A DNA stretch of 64,000 nucleotides from Erodium maritimum (taxonomy: Eukaryota > Streptophyta > Magnoliopsida > Geraniales > Geraniaceae), in contig OY997592.1 of the NCBI GenBank assembly GCA_963921825.1, positions 51,790,336 to 51,854,335 of the forward strand, given 5' to 3'. The translations under genes and the position numbers were made by a program. The first letter of the stretch is position 1, and every line of letters begins with the position of its first letter. Positions 31,858 through 44,700 of this stretch are shown in pieces. The notes beneath the pieces are model-generated. The model was not told the origin of the DNA, ran no database searches, and worked only from the letters and a program-made list of their open reading frames with translations.

Positions 31858-33300
31858 GTGTGCTCTCTAGATTTTTTAGCCCTAACCCCACCCATGCCGA
31901 TGCCAACTTACTCTACATCCTCGACTGCTTTATCGTCGTTCTCCCTACCTATGATGCTCACCAAGTTGCCTTTTTCATCTTCAGTGGATGCCTTCCTGAC
32001 TCCATTGATAATACCCCACGACCATCATCGGTGGTCATCTGCCCGAAGAAGGTCAGAAAGAAGAGGAACCCTAAGACACCCTCTCCTACCTTACCGATCA
32101 CTCCATCGCCGTTACTGTTGCCTCCACCTGACCAGCCGACCACGGAGGACTCGGCTCCGACCAAACCTAACGAGGTCGCCCGACCAAGACCCCCTCTCAT
32201 ACGCTTCCACAACCCTACGTGCCACCACCAACCACAGAAGGTCCTAATTTTGTGGTCCTAGAGGCATCTCGGTTCCAGGGCTTCTCTTCCCCGTTGCCTC
32301 CTAGGGACCCGTTGCCATTGATGGGGACTCTTCAAGCTGGCCTCTCGACGTGTTCCCTCGCTGATGAGGATGCCATGGAGGTCATGATGCCCTACACCCT
32401 GGCGGACCCTATGATCCTCGTCCGCCGATAGTTTTGCATGGTGGGTAGACTACTTTCGCCAAAACCACCCCAAAAGAACTTCATGCTCACGTTCATCACG
32501 CGAGCATGAGGGAGATCGACATTGGAATTGGTGGTCAAGGAGCTAGAACCTGGGACATATGGCTTTTACTTCACGTCTCAAGAGGTGAGGGCATGGGTTC
32601 GCCACAACAAGCCTTGGTGCTTCAATGGCTATCCGATGATGTTGGGATAAATAATGGACCTGTTGACTAAGGACCTCGCCAAGTTAGATCAGATCCAATT
32701 ATGGGTGCATACACGGGGATCTCCCGCCTTTGGTCCATACAAAGGTCACCGTGAAATTCATTGGAGCCACGCTAGGGGAGTGCGTGGATATCCCTAATGA
32801 TTAGTGGGGCTTGTGTTGGGGCGGGACTGTCAAAGTCTGGATCTGGATGGAGCTACACCGTCCCCTTCACTGGACTATGTTCATGAGATTTCAGGAATTA
32901 CCAGAGCCAATTAGGGCCACCCTAACCTATGATCGACTTCCTACTTTCTGCTAGAGCAGCGGTCGGATTGGCCATGTTCTATGGATTGGGGGACGATGGC
33001 ATCAGGACCGCCCCTGGTTTGTCCTATCTGTGACGCTGCATGTCACATTTGTGACACTGCTTGGCCCATCTGTTAGCTTAGGCCACAAGAGGGACACGAT
33101 AGGGGAGCCTCGTGAAGGCCAGGCGAGAGCTGAAAAACATCCCCGTCAGAAGGAATGTTAGACACCTAGGGCTTCAAGGACCTACCTAGGGGACGGGTCC
33201 CTGGATGAAGCCTCACCTCCCATTAAAATTGTCGAGTTCAAGTTCGGTCGCTCTCCTCATGACAAAAAGAGTCATCTCCATGAGATCAAGCAGCGTTTAG
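31858..33300 (+). pseudogene. LINE ORF1-like remnant (DUF4283 type)
   Basis: Plus-strand fragments give LELVVKELEPGTYGFYFTS and QEVRAWVRHNKPWCFNGYP, then, after stops, a region ending RLPTFC and SGRIGHV. This order is the RNA-binding ORF1 domain (DUF4283) followed by a zinc-knuckle-like motif of plant L1 elements. Several stops and frame changes make it a pseudogene. Upstream (31880-32430) is a Pro/Thr/Ser-rich segment typical of the N-terminal part. No ORF2 follows; 33300-33740 is AT-rich. Confidence 0.55.
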
Positions 33301-33752
33301 GCACCACCTTGAGCGGCTCTCCTCAGTTTATGCGCTTCAATTTCATCAAGCTATCATGCTTTTTCAAAACCGTATCCTACGATCAATACGTTTTAGAGTT
33401 TTTTGATCAGGAACTTTTTAGGGATTTGTTCATTATAATGACTCTTCTTTCTATTATTAATAAAAGTTTGCACCTTTTGTTTAAAAAAGTCAAATATAAA
33501 AATCAGTAATGAAAAGTAAAGAAAAAAGATATTTCCTTTAAAAAATTGAAAGATAACAAAAAGTAGTATAATCATTCGATATGAAAACTCACAACTTCGA
33601 CTATGGTATTACAATTTAAAATTTAAAATATCATATAAGCGAATACTGCATAATGAAAAATGTGTATACTTTTAGGTTATGTGATGGAGGTAATTACATT
33701 GAACTACCAAAACCTATACACATTTCTAGGATATCTATCCTTGCCTAAAAAC

Positions 33753-34669
33753 TAGGGGTGGGTAAAAGATCCGCGGACCCGAACCCGTCCGCAAATCCGA
33801 CCGACCCGCAATCCGAATTTAACATATCCGCATGTTCTTGGGTCGGATGCGGATCGAAAACACAATGGTCCGCAAAAAATCGGGTGGATAACGGATGCTG
33901 AGCAAATCACCCGCAGTTGTCCGACCCGCCCGAAGTTAAACTATAAATTAGAATATTTTAATGTATTAATCACAACCATTCCGTGAACCAATGATTTTTT
34001 CAAATATGTGCACCTGATTAACCCATGCGTACTCCACTTACTCAACCAAACCTTATCCTAATCTATTCACCACCGTTCAAACTTCAGCCTTATCCATACT
34101 TACAAAAACCAAGCCTTATCCCCAAAGAAATAATTGCAATCAGTCCAGAATCAACCGATTCTCTTCTCTATGTCCTCTCTCACGGGTATAGTATCCTCTC
34201 TCTCACCTGAATTTGTATCCTACCTCTTCAAACTATGTTGACGTCTTTGATGTCCACTTCAACACCGCCGGATCTCCACTGTAACGTCGTCGATCTTCAC
34301 TAGAATGCGGCCATGAACGCTCAAGTGCCCTTCGTCTCCGACGACGAACAGTTCCGCATCACAGACTGTCTGATCTTCACTACAACGTTGCCTTGATGTG
34401 GTGAGCCTCCGTTTCCAGCGGGTCGATCTCCACTCAAAGGGACGACAAAGGGTCAAGGGCGGCTAGGTTTTGAGAGTATCTTTTTTTTGAAGACACGAAG
34501 AGTCGAGGGTATTGTATACGCGGGTTTTCGGGTTCAAATCCGATCCGCACGCAATTTGATCGGATGGACCCGTATCCGAAGTTTTGGATCGTTGGGCGGA
34601 TTTGAGAATAGATGTATCCAATCCGCAACTGTGCGGGTCGGGCCGGATATCCGCCCATGCACAACCCTA
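33753..34669. mobile_element. hAT-type non-autonomous element, 917 bp
   Basis: The left end is TAGGGGTGGGTAAA and the right end on the opposite strand is TAGGGTTGTGCATGG. The 8-bp duplication CTAAAAAC flanks it at 33745-33752 and 34670-34677. An 8-bp duplication is the hAT hallmark. Both subterminal regions carry CGGATCCG/ACCCGTCCGC-like repeats, and no transposase is present. Confidence 0.88.
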
Positions 34670-34880
34670 CTAAAAACGTAACAAATACATATCTTAACTT
34701 ACCAACTTGTAACGATATCCTTTTTTTCATCCATTTACTGTTCATTATTTCTGAAGTGCCAAAAAACCCTTAACTAGTGTTCAAAATTACTATACTATGA
34801 TTTTCCAACCCCAACCTTGATCTTATATTTTGTTTATTTTTAATATATCTACATATATTTCAATTAATTATTAAAATTAA

Positions 34881-35360
34881 GGGGAAACCTCAAAAACATG
34901 CCTTCGAACGACCTTTGTTAACTTAAACATACTGTGATGATCTTTTTTTTTAATCAAAAACATGCTTATATCTTTCGTTTATTATCAAAAAGTAGCGACT
35001 AATGTTTTTTTATTTTTTATTTTTTCGTTACTTTGGATGGTTAAAGGAACATGTGCTTCGCACATGGTCTTTATATTTATCATAAATACCAAAATTGTCG
35101 CTATTTCTCTTATCTAAATGACATCCGAAGAAAAAAATTGAACACTCAATATGACCATATCCAATAATTAGACTAGAGGATGACCATATCCAATATTTAG
35201 ACATCCGAAGAAAAAAAATTGAACACTGTGTGTCGAGCACTGTGTGTCGCTACTTTTTGATAATAAATGAAAGGTATAAGCATGTTTTTGAGAAATAAAG
35301 GTAATCACACATGTTTATGCTCACAAAGGTCATTTGAGGGCATGCTTGTGAGGTTTCCCC
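34881..35360. mobile_element. Mutator-type MITE, 480 bp
   Basis: Terminal inverted repeats start GGGGAAACCTCA and continue for about 100 bp in imperfect form (ACATGCC..CGAA.GACCTTTGT, CTACTTTTTGATAATAAA). The 9-bp duplication TAAAATTAA at 34872-34880 and 35361-35369 is the length expected for Mutator-like elements. Inner CCATATCCAATA.TTAGAC and ACATCCGAAGAAAAAAATTG repeats lie near 35110-35220. Confidence 0.88.
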
Positions 35361-35483
35361 TAAAATTAAAAACACTTAATAAATCCTTTTATTTGATTTA
35401 AAATTTTAATATTATATTTTAATTTCAAAAAAATAAATATAAATTTTAGATATATCTAAATAGATTTTAAAAGCTTTTCGAAA

Positions 35484-38400
35484 AAACCTTCCTAAAAGCC
35501 TTTCGAAATCTAGGGTTTCTTTCCACTCCTTCCTTCATTTTTTCGATTGGAACATTGTTGCTTTCGACTTTGTCATCTTCCCCGTACCCGGACACCATCC
35601 ACCATAACTCACGATGGAACCCCTCCCACAAGGAATGCTAACCCCTATTGCTTCCCACCTACCAACCCGCCAACCTGTCCTCGATCAGTCTAGTACGTTG
35701 GGGACCATGAATCTTAACGAGGGACGAGCCTAAAGCCACCACCAAGTACGACCATAAGATCCCACATGAAATGATGCACAACCAGCACAAGGATCAACCA
35801 ACCGTGGCGGACTTCCGCCGCCTACCGTCACGCTAGAAAACGATAGAAGATGGTGACCTTTAATCTTATCAAGCCCCAAATCCGGTTTTGACCGGACTCG
35901 AGACGTGAACCAGAAATTTAAAAGGAAACTATTTCACAAGCCGAAAAATATTAACGGAAAAGCATTTTGAAATCCAAATTTCATAAAATAATCCAGAACC
36001 GATAAATAACAACAAATGAGTCCAAAGCTCGAGTTCCAAAATCAACATGTTCAAGACAAAAGGAGTACGTCTCTACTAGGTAAATGACACCCGGAATCTC
36101 GCTAAACTGCCAAGCTCCGAGACGTCCTCTAAACCAAATCATGATCAAAATCTATAGGAACAGTAGTGAAGGGGATGAGCGTTTCGCTCAGTAGGAAAAA
36201 GTAGTAAAAGGGATGAGCATTTCGCTCGCCACCACGGATACCCGTCCAAATATGGCATACTAGTAAAGCAATAACAACTAACGAAATCAAACAGGAAAAC
36301 ACAAATATCGACACTTGATCCAAGTCAAAGAAACACACATACAACGGAAATATCTACAGCGACACCAGTTGCAAACACAACAGTTGAAAACGGAGGAACC
36401 GGTCACACCTCATACCTGACACCAAACCGTCACGAGGACGGTTCTTAACAACCAAACCTGCACCACCTATTTCACACAAGAACTCATCAAACACAACTCA
36501 TACCCGATGTCATACAGTCATACGGTCCATTACCAAACACCCATAATGTTATCACCCAAGTCAAACAAGAATCACATAACATGCATAAATAACCACAACG
36601 AACCAAAACTAGATAACACACACAGTAACAACCGAACAATACATAAGGCATCCAAACACAAACATTAAACCACCTCCTGCTCGGTTTCCGGTAGCAACCT
36701 GGCTGGGCCTAGCGATAACCCACACACTTACCACGACACACAGTCTGGACAGCGGTCGACCTCCTCGCGGGACCCATCGCACATTTTCCCGATAGCTAGT
36801 CGGAGGCTGGCAACCAATTCATCGCGGAACGATTGCAACACTTTACCGACCCGTGGTCGGAAGGTGGGCCTACCTCATCACGAACGATCAGTCACACGCA
36901 CAACCACGTATCACCGTATCAATCACACACGACCAAACAAATCATACGTTACTCATCGCCCACTCGATCTCAACATCTCCAGCGTACAACCAGTCAATCA
37001 TTCTCAGAAAAACACACAATCACAATCACAATCATAACCAACCTCACATAACCACAACATCGCTTTATCACAAATACTTACCCAATAACCACACTTAACG
37101 TGTGAAATCAACCTTACTCAACAATCAACGATTACTCAATATTCACACTCAAACCATATCTCAAATGAATCACCGAGTAAATACACACAGTAAAACAATA
37201 GCAACACACACAGTAAGTATCCAATAATACGCCGGATCACACAACACGACTTAAACATATCATGCCGGAACACACAACATCGACCTAGATATCATCCCGG
37301 AACACACAACATCGGGGTACAAATTATACCGGAACACACAACATCGGTTTATAAATCATCCCAACCAACCATAAAACCACCAATAATACTGCACTTATTA
37401 CCACTACTTACTCATAACACGATTCACATAGCATGCCATCTTAATCATCAATTCACATAACGCACGAAGCTCACCCACATACAGCGCCTCAAACATGTCA
37501 CAAGGCAATAGTTCAACAATAACATTCACACATGTAAAGCACAACCATCACACAATCCTACGGGCACGACATGGCCCACATGCAATTCTACAGCACGACA
37601 AGTCATAAACCTACGGGTACGACATGACCCGCAAGTGATTCCACATTTTAAACAACTACACTAGTTATTCACATCCTACATGTGATTCTACAATTATTCC
37701 GGTTACTCATATCCTATGCAATTCTAGTAACTTTCCTTAATTGAACAAGTAACCGATACTTTTCCCTACCTCAAAAGCAATCCAATACAGCAGTGACGAC
37801 CTGGCTAGCTTCCTCCTTCTCCACGAACAAGTCGGACTCTAAGTTAACAACGTAACACAAAAACTCAATACTAGTCCAAAGTCGATCAAAGCGGAAGGAC
37901 ACCCAACCGGGCACCACACACAATGAAACCCGAGGCACGGTTCGGAACCCGAGGCACGGTCCGAATCCCGAGTCAAGGCTCGGATCTCGATGTCCCCGCC
38001 ACCGGTCCACCGTGGCCGGACCTCCGGTGACCGGTCGGAGCTCCGGCGAGCCTCCGATCGCCGGAAAACTTCACATTTTCTTCCAAAAACGTCCTAAACG
38101 AGCTCTAGGTCCTTAATCCATCATGTTTCAACTAAAAACATTCAAGATTAGCTCCAATTTCACATTTCCCCCAATTCCAAAATTAGGGTTTCATCCAATT
38201 CTTCTAATTTCACCTATTTCTTTCTATTACTACTCAATTCCACTAAGGATTTCTCATTTCCAACAAGACCCAATCTAATTTCATCTAAATCCTACAAGAC
38301 CCATAAACTAAAGTTCATCAAAATGGAAAAAAGTTGGGTTCTTACCTTTGGGAATGAGAAGAAGATGAAGAATACGAAGAAATTGGAAGGTTTTGGTGTT

Positions 38401-40103
38401 AGAATCCATGGAAGATGACCCATTTTCCTCTTCTTCTTCTTCTTCAACAATGAAAGCTCTCCTTCTCCCTCTAACTTCAAATTTTCGTCCGTCAATGAAA
38501 AGTGCTGAAATTTGGGTTCAAAAAGTAGGTTTAAAGGCTCCTTTTTCCCTATTTCGTCTTCTAGTGATAAAGTAAGGTCAAAAGTGTCATTTCTCACACA
38601 CTTTTCTCTCTTACAAGGAGTAAGGGACAAGTGTCCAAGCTTTACCACTCATAAATATCTCAGCCCAACAATTTAAAATCCGATAAACTCCAATTTTGAA
38701 CCCGTTCGACCCGAAATTTACTTTTTCATGAAAACCCTTATTTGCAAGGAAATGAACCAATTAAGATAGACGTAATGACGGCTAAGCTTTTTGGGTCCCG
38801 AATAAGTCCCGGGCGACCCAAACGTCACCGGTTGACTTTTTCGACGAAAAGTCTAACTTTCCCAGATTCGTCCCAAAATTGCCCTAAGCTTTCCCGAACC
38901 TAACTTGATCGCTTTAGAGTTCTCTTAAGGTCCGAGATGACCCTTGGGGTCAAGCCTGTGCTTATTTGAATAAATAACAGAATTTGACTTTAATTTTGTT
39001 TCCTGCCGGTTTGACCAGCGTTGACCGGACGTGGTTCTTACAAATCTGCCCTTCAATGGCCCTCGTTTGATCGGCTTCTAACATACAGTCTTCGGGGACC
39101 TATTAGGGCACGACCGTTGGCTTGTGTCCCGCCCCACCCATACCACCGAGAACTAACCACTACATGAGACTCCCGATGAGACCAGGACACCAAGAATCCA
39201 ACAGGGATTAAGGAGGACAACCCTAACCCATAGGCGCAACCCCCATCGGACCGATGATCCCGATCCAACGAAGCCTACCCATGCAATCTGATCCACCTCC
39301 ACGAACATATTCTTCATGGTCTAATTGGCACGACCCAAAAGGAAGAGAAGAGGCCCACCCGATCACCACAGAGGGCTACAACAATGTTGCGAGTTCGTGT
39401 GGCAAATGGAAATCTATACGATGACGGACCCCACGGGAGAGGATCGCGCCCTCTCACCGGATAACCGACGGGATGCAAACTACTTCCCCAATCCGGTACC
39501 CCATCACCCTCAAACCACTACAATAAGGATCCTCGATGGTATCCATCCCCTCCGAGGTCGGAAGGTTCCCCCAAAGATACCCATCGGGCCTCGAAGACCC
39601 GGTGGCACTTCTCCTCCTCGGGGACGGATGAGTCCGACACTTCAACCCATAACAACATGAACTCCACGGACAACATAGAGGAGACCTCTACCGACAGGAT
39701 TGCAGCGAGGGAAGATGACTTGCCTCACATGTCACCATGAATTGGTCAGGGGCTCATGAGATGCCATTAAGGAGCTACATCCCGACCCTCGTGAATCAGC
39801 AATCTACTAAATTCCAGCCTTCTCATTTCCCTAGCATACTCCTTGATCGTCTATTACGACATAACATGTCCGATCAACTCGAGACGGGAAAAGTATCATG
39901 GATAAATTGCGCCAAGCACGGTTGGAATAAGAAACCACCCCCTAGTATCTCCCTGGTATTTACCGGGTTTTTTAAAATAGGATCAGTGTTTCGGTTGTCA
40001 CCGAAACTGTACATCTTCATATTAATTCATTTCCATTCTTATATGGTCTTTGTGACCTCTCTATTTTTACATCAATAAATTTTCATCTGTATGTTAAAAA
40101 AAA
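35484..40103 (+). mobile_element. Non-autonomous LINE-like element A, split by a solo LTR
   Basis: Flanked by the 10-bp direct repeat CTTTTCGAAA at 35474-35483 and 40104-40113, with an eight-A tail just before the second copy. Without the LTR at 35867-39042 the body is about 1.44 kb. Its 5' end (CTTTCGAAATCTAGGGTTTC) is similar to the start of element B directly downstream (CTTTTCGAAACCTAGGGCTTC), and its 3' end is similar to 44150-44696. It has no reverse transcriptase, and its frames are short. Confidence 0.7.
35867..39042 (-). mobile_element. Large solo LTR, 3176 bp, minus orientation (family TGTAAGAACC)
   Basis: Read on the minus strand it starts TGTAAGAACCACGTCC and ends GGGGCTTGATA, with the 5-bp duplication AATCT (plus-strand reading) at 35862-35866 and 39043-39047. 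Its ends and internal blocks match 24926-27741 (for example the GAATTTGGGG/GGATTTGGGG end and the AAGCTTAGCCGTCAT block). The final CA has become TA. Around 37230-37350 there are four imperfect copies of a unit containing CCGGAACACACAACATCG. There is no coding capacity. Confidence 0.85.
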
Positions 40104-41095
40104 CTTTTCGAAACCTAGGGCTTCTCTCTCGTTTTTTCAAATTCCTCTCCCAAACCAACAACCCCATTCCTGATCTCCTTCACTGCTCGTCGTTGCTCAC
40201 CATGTCTGCACGATCACCAAGCCCGACAACACCACCCACCAAATCCCACCTACCGATCCAGTGATCGACGATGGCTTTCCCAACGTATTGGGGTCCATGG
40301 ATCACCTAGCGGGATGAAGTCGCTTCCCCTGATACTACTCATCACCGCCTTCCCCATAAGATGGTATGCATGCATCATGGGGATTGTCGCCCCCATTCAA
40401 TCTCCCGAATCTAGCCATGCCACCGAAGGATTGACACGGAAGAGGAAGATGGAGATCCCGCCCACAATGGATCACTCGAGAAGTGACACAATACCATGAA
40501 GCCCGATTCTTGAGATCCGAACCTTGTGACCGACCGAGGCGTCGCCGGATCGACACAGAGGAAGATGGGCCTTATGCCCCTCGATGGTGGAATAGAGAGG
40601 AGGCGTTGGAAGTAGGAGCTCAGGACCCTCGGCAGCCTATTAGGGCAACACCGATATCGATAGTGTCGTTCCACTCCTTTGGTAGGTCCTCCGGCATGAA
40701 TTCAACCCCAAGATGACCCCAAGCCCTTAGAAATCCTCCTCGCCAGTGGGACACACTACCCGCTTCCCCAGAACAGGAAATGATGGACCGGGGATCACAA
40801 ACACAAATATCCTCCCATTGACACCTGATTCACCACCATTAGATGGTCATTTTCGAACCGATCGGGGATGAAGGGGGTGATCGGGAATCCAACATACCCC
40901 CTCGCCCGACGTCCATGCTCCTCGTCATCCAGGTAACCCTTGACACCCATCCACACCATAACCGCTCGGGACCCGGACAACACCCATCCGATCCCTCTCA
41001 TAGTACGGAGAACCGCGAACTACGCCTGATCACGAAGGAAGGCCTAGGGCACGTGCCCCCCTCAATTCTCTCTAAAACTACTTACCGTTAATGTT
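40104..41095 (+). mobile_element. Non-autonomous LINE-like element B, 5' portion
   Basis: Starts CTTTTCGAAACCTAGGGC and runs in parallel with element A (leader, CATGT/GATGG start region, CGTTGGGGACC/ATTGGGGTCC block). Its own 3' part seems to be 44150-44696, displaced by later insertions. A inserted into the first bases of B. Frames are short and broken, with no domain that I recognise. Confidence 0.5.
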
Positions 41096-41379
41096 TATCC
41101 ACTTTTTTTATACTATTTATCTATTTGTGCCCCTCCTGACTTTCTTAATTTATTACATTTTGTTCTAATTAGAAGTAGAACTAACCTGTGATTGTTCAAT
41201 ATTTATTAAAAAAAGTAATATTTCGTATTTATCCAAAACATCAACTGTTCAATAAATAATTGTTTACTTAATGTTCTATATTTTTATTTCCCATCTTCAT
41301 GTTTTCTTTTGCTTTTTAGAAGTAACTAATAAATATTTTTTTATTTTTTTTCGTAGCCGCCCTCTCTTTGCTCTCTCTA

Positions 41380-43800
41380 CAAACCAGGGTTAGGTTTTTT
41401 TCTTCTTCTGAGAATCGATGGCGACTTCGACGGTTCGACTCTCTAGTATCTCCGGTGACCCTTCACTATGGTGTAATGAACCTGAGGAGGTCGAGGGGGA
41501 GGTGGCCGGCGGCAGGGTCGGTGTGGGCGTCGTGGACGCGAGGAAGACGGCGGCACTAAAGGTCGTCAGATTGAATGAGGAAGATGGTATGGTGGTCGGG
41601 ATGGGGGCGATTCTGGGTGACGAGCCTGGGCTGACCTCGACGACACTAGAGGACGAGGCGGCGGAGACGGAGGCGTCCGACACGGAGCTGGAGCCGTTGA
41701 CGCCGTGGGATGGGAGGTCCTCTCCCTTGCGATTCTCAGCCACAAAGGGTGGCGGGTCTCCACTGCTGGGGGGAGGCTGGTCGCACACTGCGGCGGGGCG
41801 GATTCGCCGGACGCCGGCGAGAGGTCCACGTCCTCGGATTGCGAGGGGCGTGGGATCGGGATTGGCTAGGGCCGTCGAGACAAAACCGCGGGAGTCGCTG
41901 GGAGCGGTGCCAGGGACGGCGGCACTTGTGCCGGTGGTGGAGGTATCCTCGGACACGGAGGCTACGGCAGAGGAGTCGTCGGCGGCGGTAGCTTGGCGAA
42001 GAAGCAAGGGCAAAGGGGTGATGCAATAGAACCCTACTGGGCCGGATCTGGGCCTTAGGGATGGGTTGGGCTGTACGACTGGGTTCATGCACGATGCGCG
42101 AAAGGAGATGCGGGGGAGACTAGGCCGAGAGGACTGGACTCCGAGGGCGGGGCGTGGAGGACAGGGCCATAGACCGAGAGTTGGACAGGGTGACATTGCT
42201 GCATGGGCTAGCAGATATGAGGCGGGTACTGATCGAGTGGGGATCGGACCGTCTAACCGGGTGGGTCGGGCTGACCGAGACACTCGTACTGGGGTGGAGC
42301 CGGATCGGGATGGGCTGCAAACCGAGGCGGAGGGTGTGGGGAACCTTGGTTCGCGTCTGCCATCGATGTGTATCAAGGAAGTAGTGGTCCCAACTGGGGC
42401 GGTGGCCAATGCAGGGGGTCAGTTCCAATTTGCACTAGCTGCAAAGGTGCTGACTTCGAGGCGATTTTTCTGGAAATCCCTAGTGGATAGGATGGAGGAC
42501 CTGTGGGGCATGAAAGTGGAGGCCCGGCCGCTGGAAGGGGACCTGGTGGCGTTTTTCTTTCATACAACTAGGGAGAGGGCAAAGGTACTAGCTGGAGAAC
42601 CATGGACGTTCTGGGAGTCTCTGGTGATGTTCACGGACCTCAGGGCTCACATGAAGGTGGGGGACCTAAGTTTTCACCACTTTTCGGTGTGGGGTCGGGT
42701 ATCTAACCTTCTGGTGTGGGCTTGGAATAAGGAGGTAGGGTTCCGGCTGGGGAATGGGTTGGGGACATGTCTAGTAGTGGACGTGGACCAATCGGGGTAC
42801 TGCTGGGGCGACTTTATGCGGATTAGGATCTGAGCTGATATACGCGTCCCTTTGCAGAGTCAACTATGGTTCCGATTGTCGGAATCACAGGTACGTACTC
42901 TCCTTCAGGTGTCGTACGAACATTTACCATATCATTGCTATGGGTGTAGCTGTGCGGGGCATCTGTTCCCCTCATGTTCGGTGGTAGGGGGAGTTAGGGG
43001 TCACTCTCTGCGAGCGCCCAGTGACCCGCGATCTTCCTTGGAGAAGGCAAAACACGGGAAGGCGGTCCCCGGGACGAATTGGAGTTATATTGGGAGTAAG
43101 GGCAATGGCAGTATCCGGGGCCCAGGAACGCCTACCCGACCGGTTCCATGATCTAGGGAGGAGCCGTCATATGCGACAGGGACGGAGGACATTCCCTCGG
43201 AGTGGGTTGCTAAGGAAGTGGGACCGACGCTGTCGGGGAAAAAGCGCCTGGGCAGAGAGGAGGACCCAGAAGAATCAGAGGGATCGACAGGGTCCGATGG
43301 TCGATCACATGTAGCAGCGGCGGGGGGCCACAAGCACCCCCGCCTCTAGGAATGAGTCTGAGGTGGTCCAGGAAGGGGGTGGTCGACTGTGACCCCTTCC
43401 TGGCGAGCAGATGGCGATGGTACCATCAACAGTCGTTATCTGTCTCCCCTACCAGTCCGGTGTCAGCATTCCCGCGTTCAGGAGGCCTAACATTATCAGT
43501 CAAGGGAGGACGACGCACGCTGACTCACCGGGGGAGATGGCAGTCCACCGGTATTCCCCTCTCACTCGGCTGGCTCGGCCAGTGTCATATGGTAGAAGCA
43601 TGCTGTATCGGTATTCAGGGTTCCACTGGATGCTACCGCAGATATCCCCCTTCAACCGCCCCTAAGCATCGAGCAACTTTTACTTTCTGTTATTGCAATC
43701 TGTTATTTAGTTGGATTCTATCCTGTACGATGGGTACAATTATGTACTCGTCAAACTATCTCTTTTTTCAGTAATAATATTCTCTGTTCTTCTAAAAATA
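41380..43800 (+). mobile_element. LINE-like element with ORF1 but no ORF2
   Basis: A leader with AACCAGGGTTAGGTTTTTTT precedes an ORF1. After ORF1 there is only about 600 bp of non-coding sequence, ending in a T-rich stretch and an A-rich simple tail (TCTAAAAATAAAAATAAAA). Endonuclease and reverse transcriptase are absent, so the element would depend on a partner. Part of its 3' region is shared with 31350-31560. Confidence 0.65.
41418..43151 (+). pseudogene. LINE ORF1 (DUF4283 plus CCHC zinc knuckle) with two in-frame stops
   Basis: One frame runs from the ATG at 41418 to 43151, interrupted by stops at 42027-42029 and 42831-42833 but with no frameshift. Residues 1-200 are low-complexity Gly/Ala/Glu-rich sequence. 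The DUF4283 RNA-binding domain follows (KVLTSRRFFWKSL, EPWTFWESLVMF, FSVWGRVSNL), then the zinc knuckle CYGCSCAGHLFPSC (C-x2-C-x4-H-x4-C, all ligands present). In plant L1 elements this protein coats the RNA. A 339-codon frame lies on the opposite strand but is a by-product of the GC-rich composition. Confidence 0.75.
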
Positions 43801-44149
43801 AAAATAAAATAAATAAATAATTTTTTTTATTTTCAAAAAAATAAGTAATTGTTTAATAGTATAATATGTTTTTGTATTTTTTATTATATTTTTTAATTTA
43901 ATTGTTTGGTACTTCTACTTGTTTTAATTTTCTAACTTTAAACAGTTTTAATTGTTTATTCTTATTTAATACCTGGTAGATTTAAGTTTGAGTTTCATTT
44001 TCAATAAAATTTAAATTTAAAATTTAAAATTTTGTTACTTAATTTTAAAAAATTCTAAAAATTCCCTTTTAGTTTCTTTCGATTTCTTAGTTGTGTCCCG
44101 TAAAATATGTTTAACGTTACTAAATATCATCAAAAAAATTTGGTGCCCC
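43801..44149. other. AT-rich spacer
   Basis: AT-rich sequence after the simple tail of the ORF1-only LINE, with no feature recognised. Confidence 0.5.
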
Positions 44150-44700
44150 CTCAATAGAAAAGCTGGCTCCCCCACTGGAACCAGGTCTCCCACAATAGAG
44201 AATGAAGGACCCTCGCTGGTACGTCTCCTCCCCGGAGACGGATGAGTCTACCACCCTACTCAAGAAAACTCGGTGCCCACATACACCATTGAGCAAGTTG
44301 GCCCCGTTTAGGAAGGATCAAGGAGCGTTGAACTGCCTCGCAGGTCACCATGAGTAACTCAGGGCACCTCAGAGTATTTATGAGGAGCCACACCCCCGCC
44401 ACTATGATTCGCTTGCCTGATTCCCAGCCTCCTCCTTTCCCTAGCATACTCCTTGATCGACTGCTCCAACACAACAGAACGGATCCACTATACGACACAC
44501 ATTCAGATGAGGGACCCACCCCTTAGCCTCTCCCTGAGTCACACCGGATTTTTAATTCTAGGACTAGTGTCTCGGCAGTCAGCAAAGCTTTATCCCATCC
44601 TATTTAACTTGTTTACTACTATTTCTATTCCTCATTCTTACGGTTTTTACGATCTTTTTCCTTTGTATTGATAAAAATTCTCAATTACGATGCTTAAAAA
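44150..44700 (+). mobile_element. 3' end of LINE-like element (probably element B)
   Basis: Homologous to 39590-40103 of element A: GGAGACGGATGAGTC, CAGGTCACCATGA, CCCTAGCATACTCCTTGATCG and the T-rich tail, then AAAAAAA at about 44696. Its length together with 40104-41095 equals that of A (about 1.5 kb), which supports one element split by the insertions between. Confidence 0.6.

Noticed and set aside
37230-37370. CRISPR-like array of spaced repeats
   Set aside because: The imperfect CCGGAACACACAACATCG units lie in a plant LTR, with few irregular copies; a minisatellite, not a CRISPR.
41390-42409. 339-codon open frame on the minus strand
   Set aside because: It lies antisense to the LINE ORF1 and reflects GC-rich codon bias; its Pro/Ser/Thr-rich translation has no domain.
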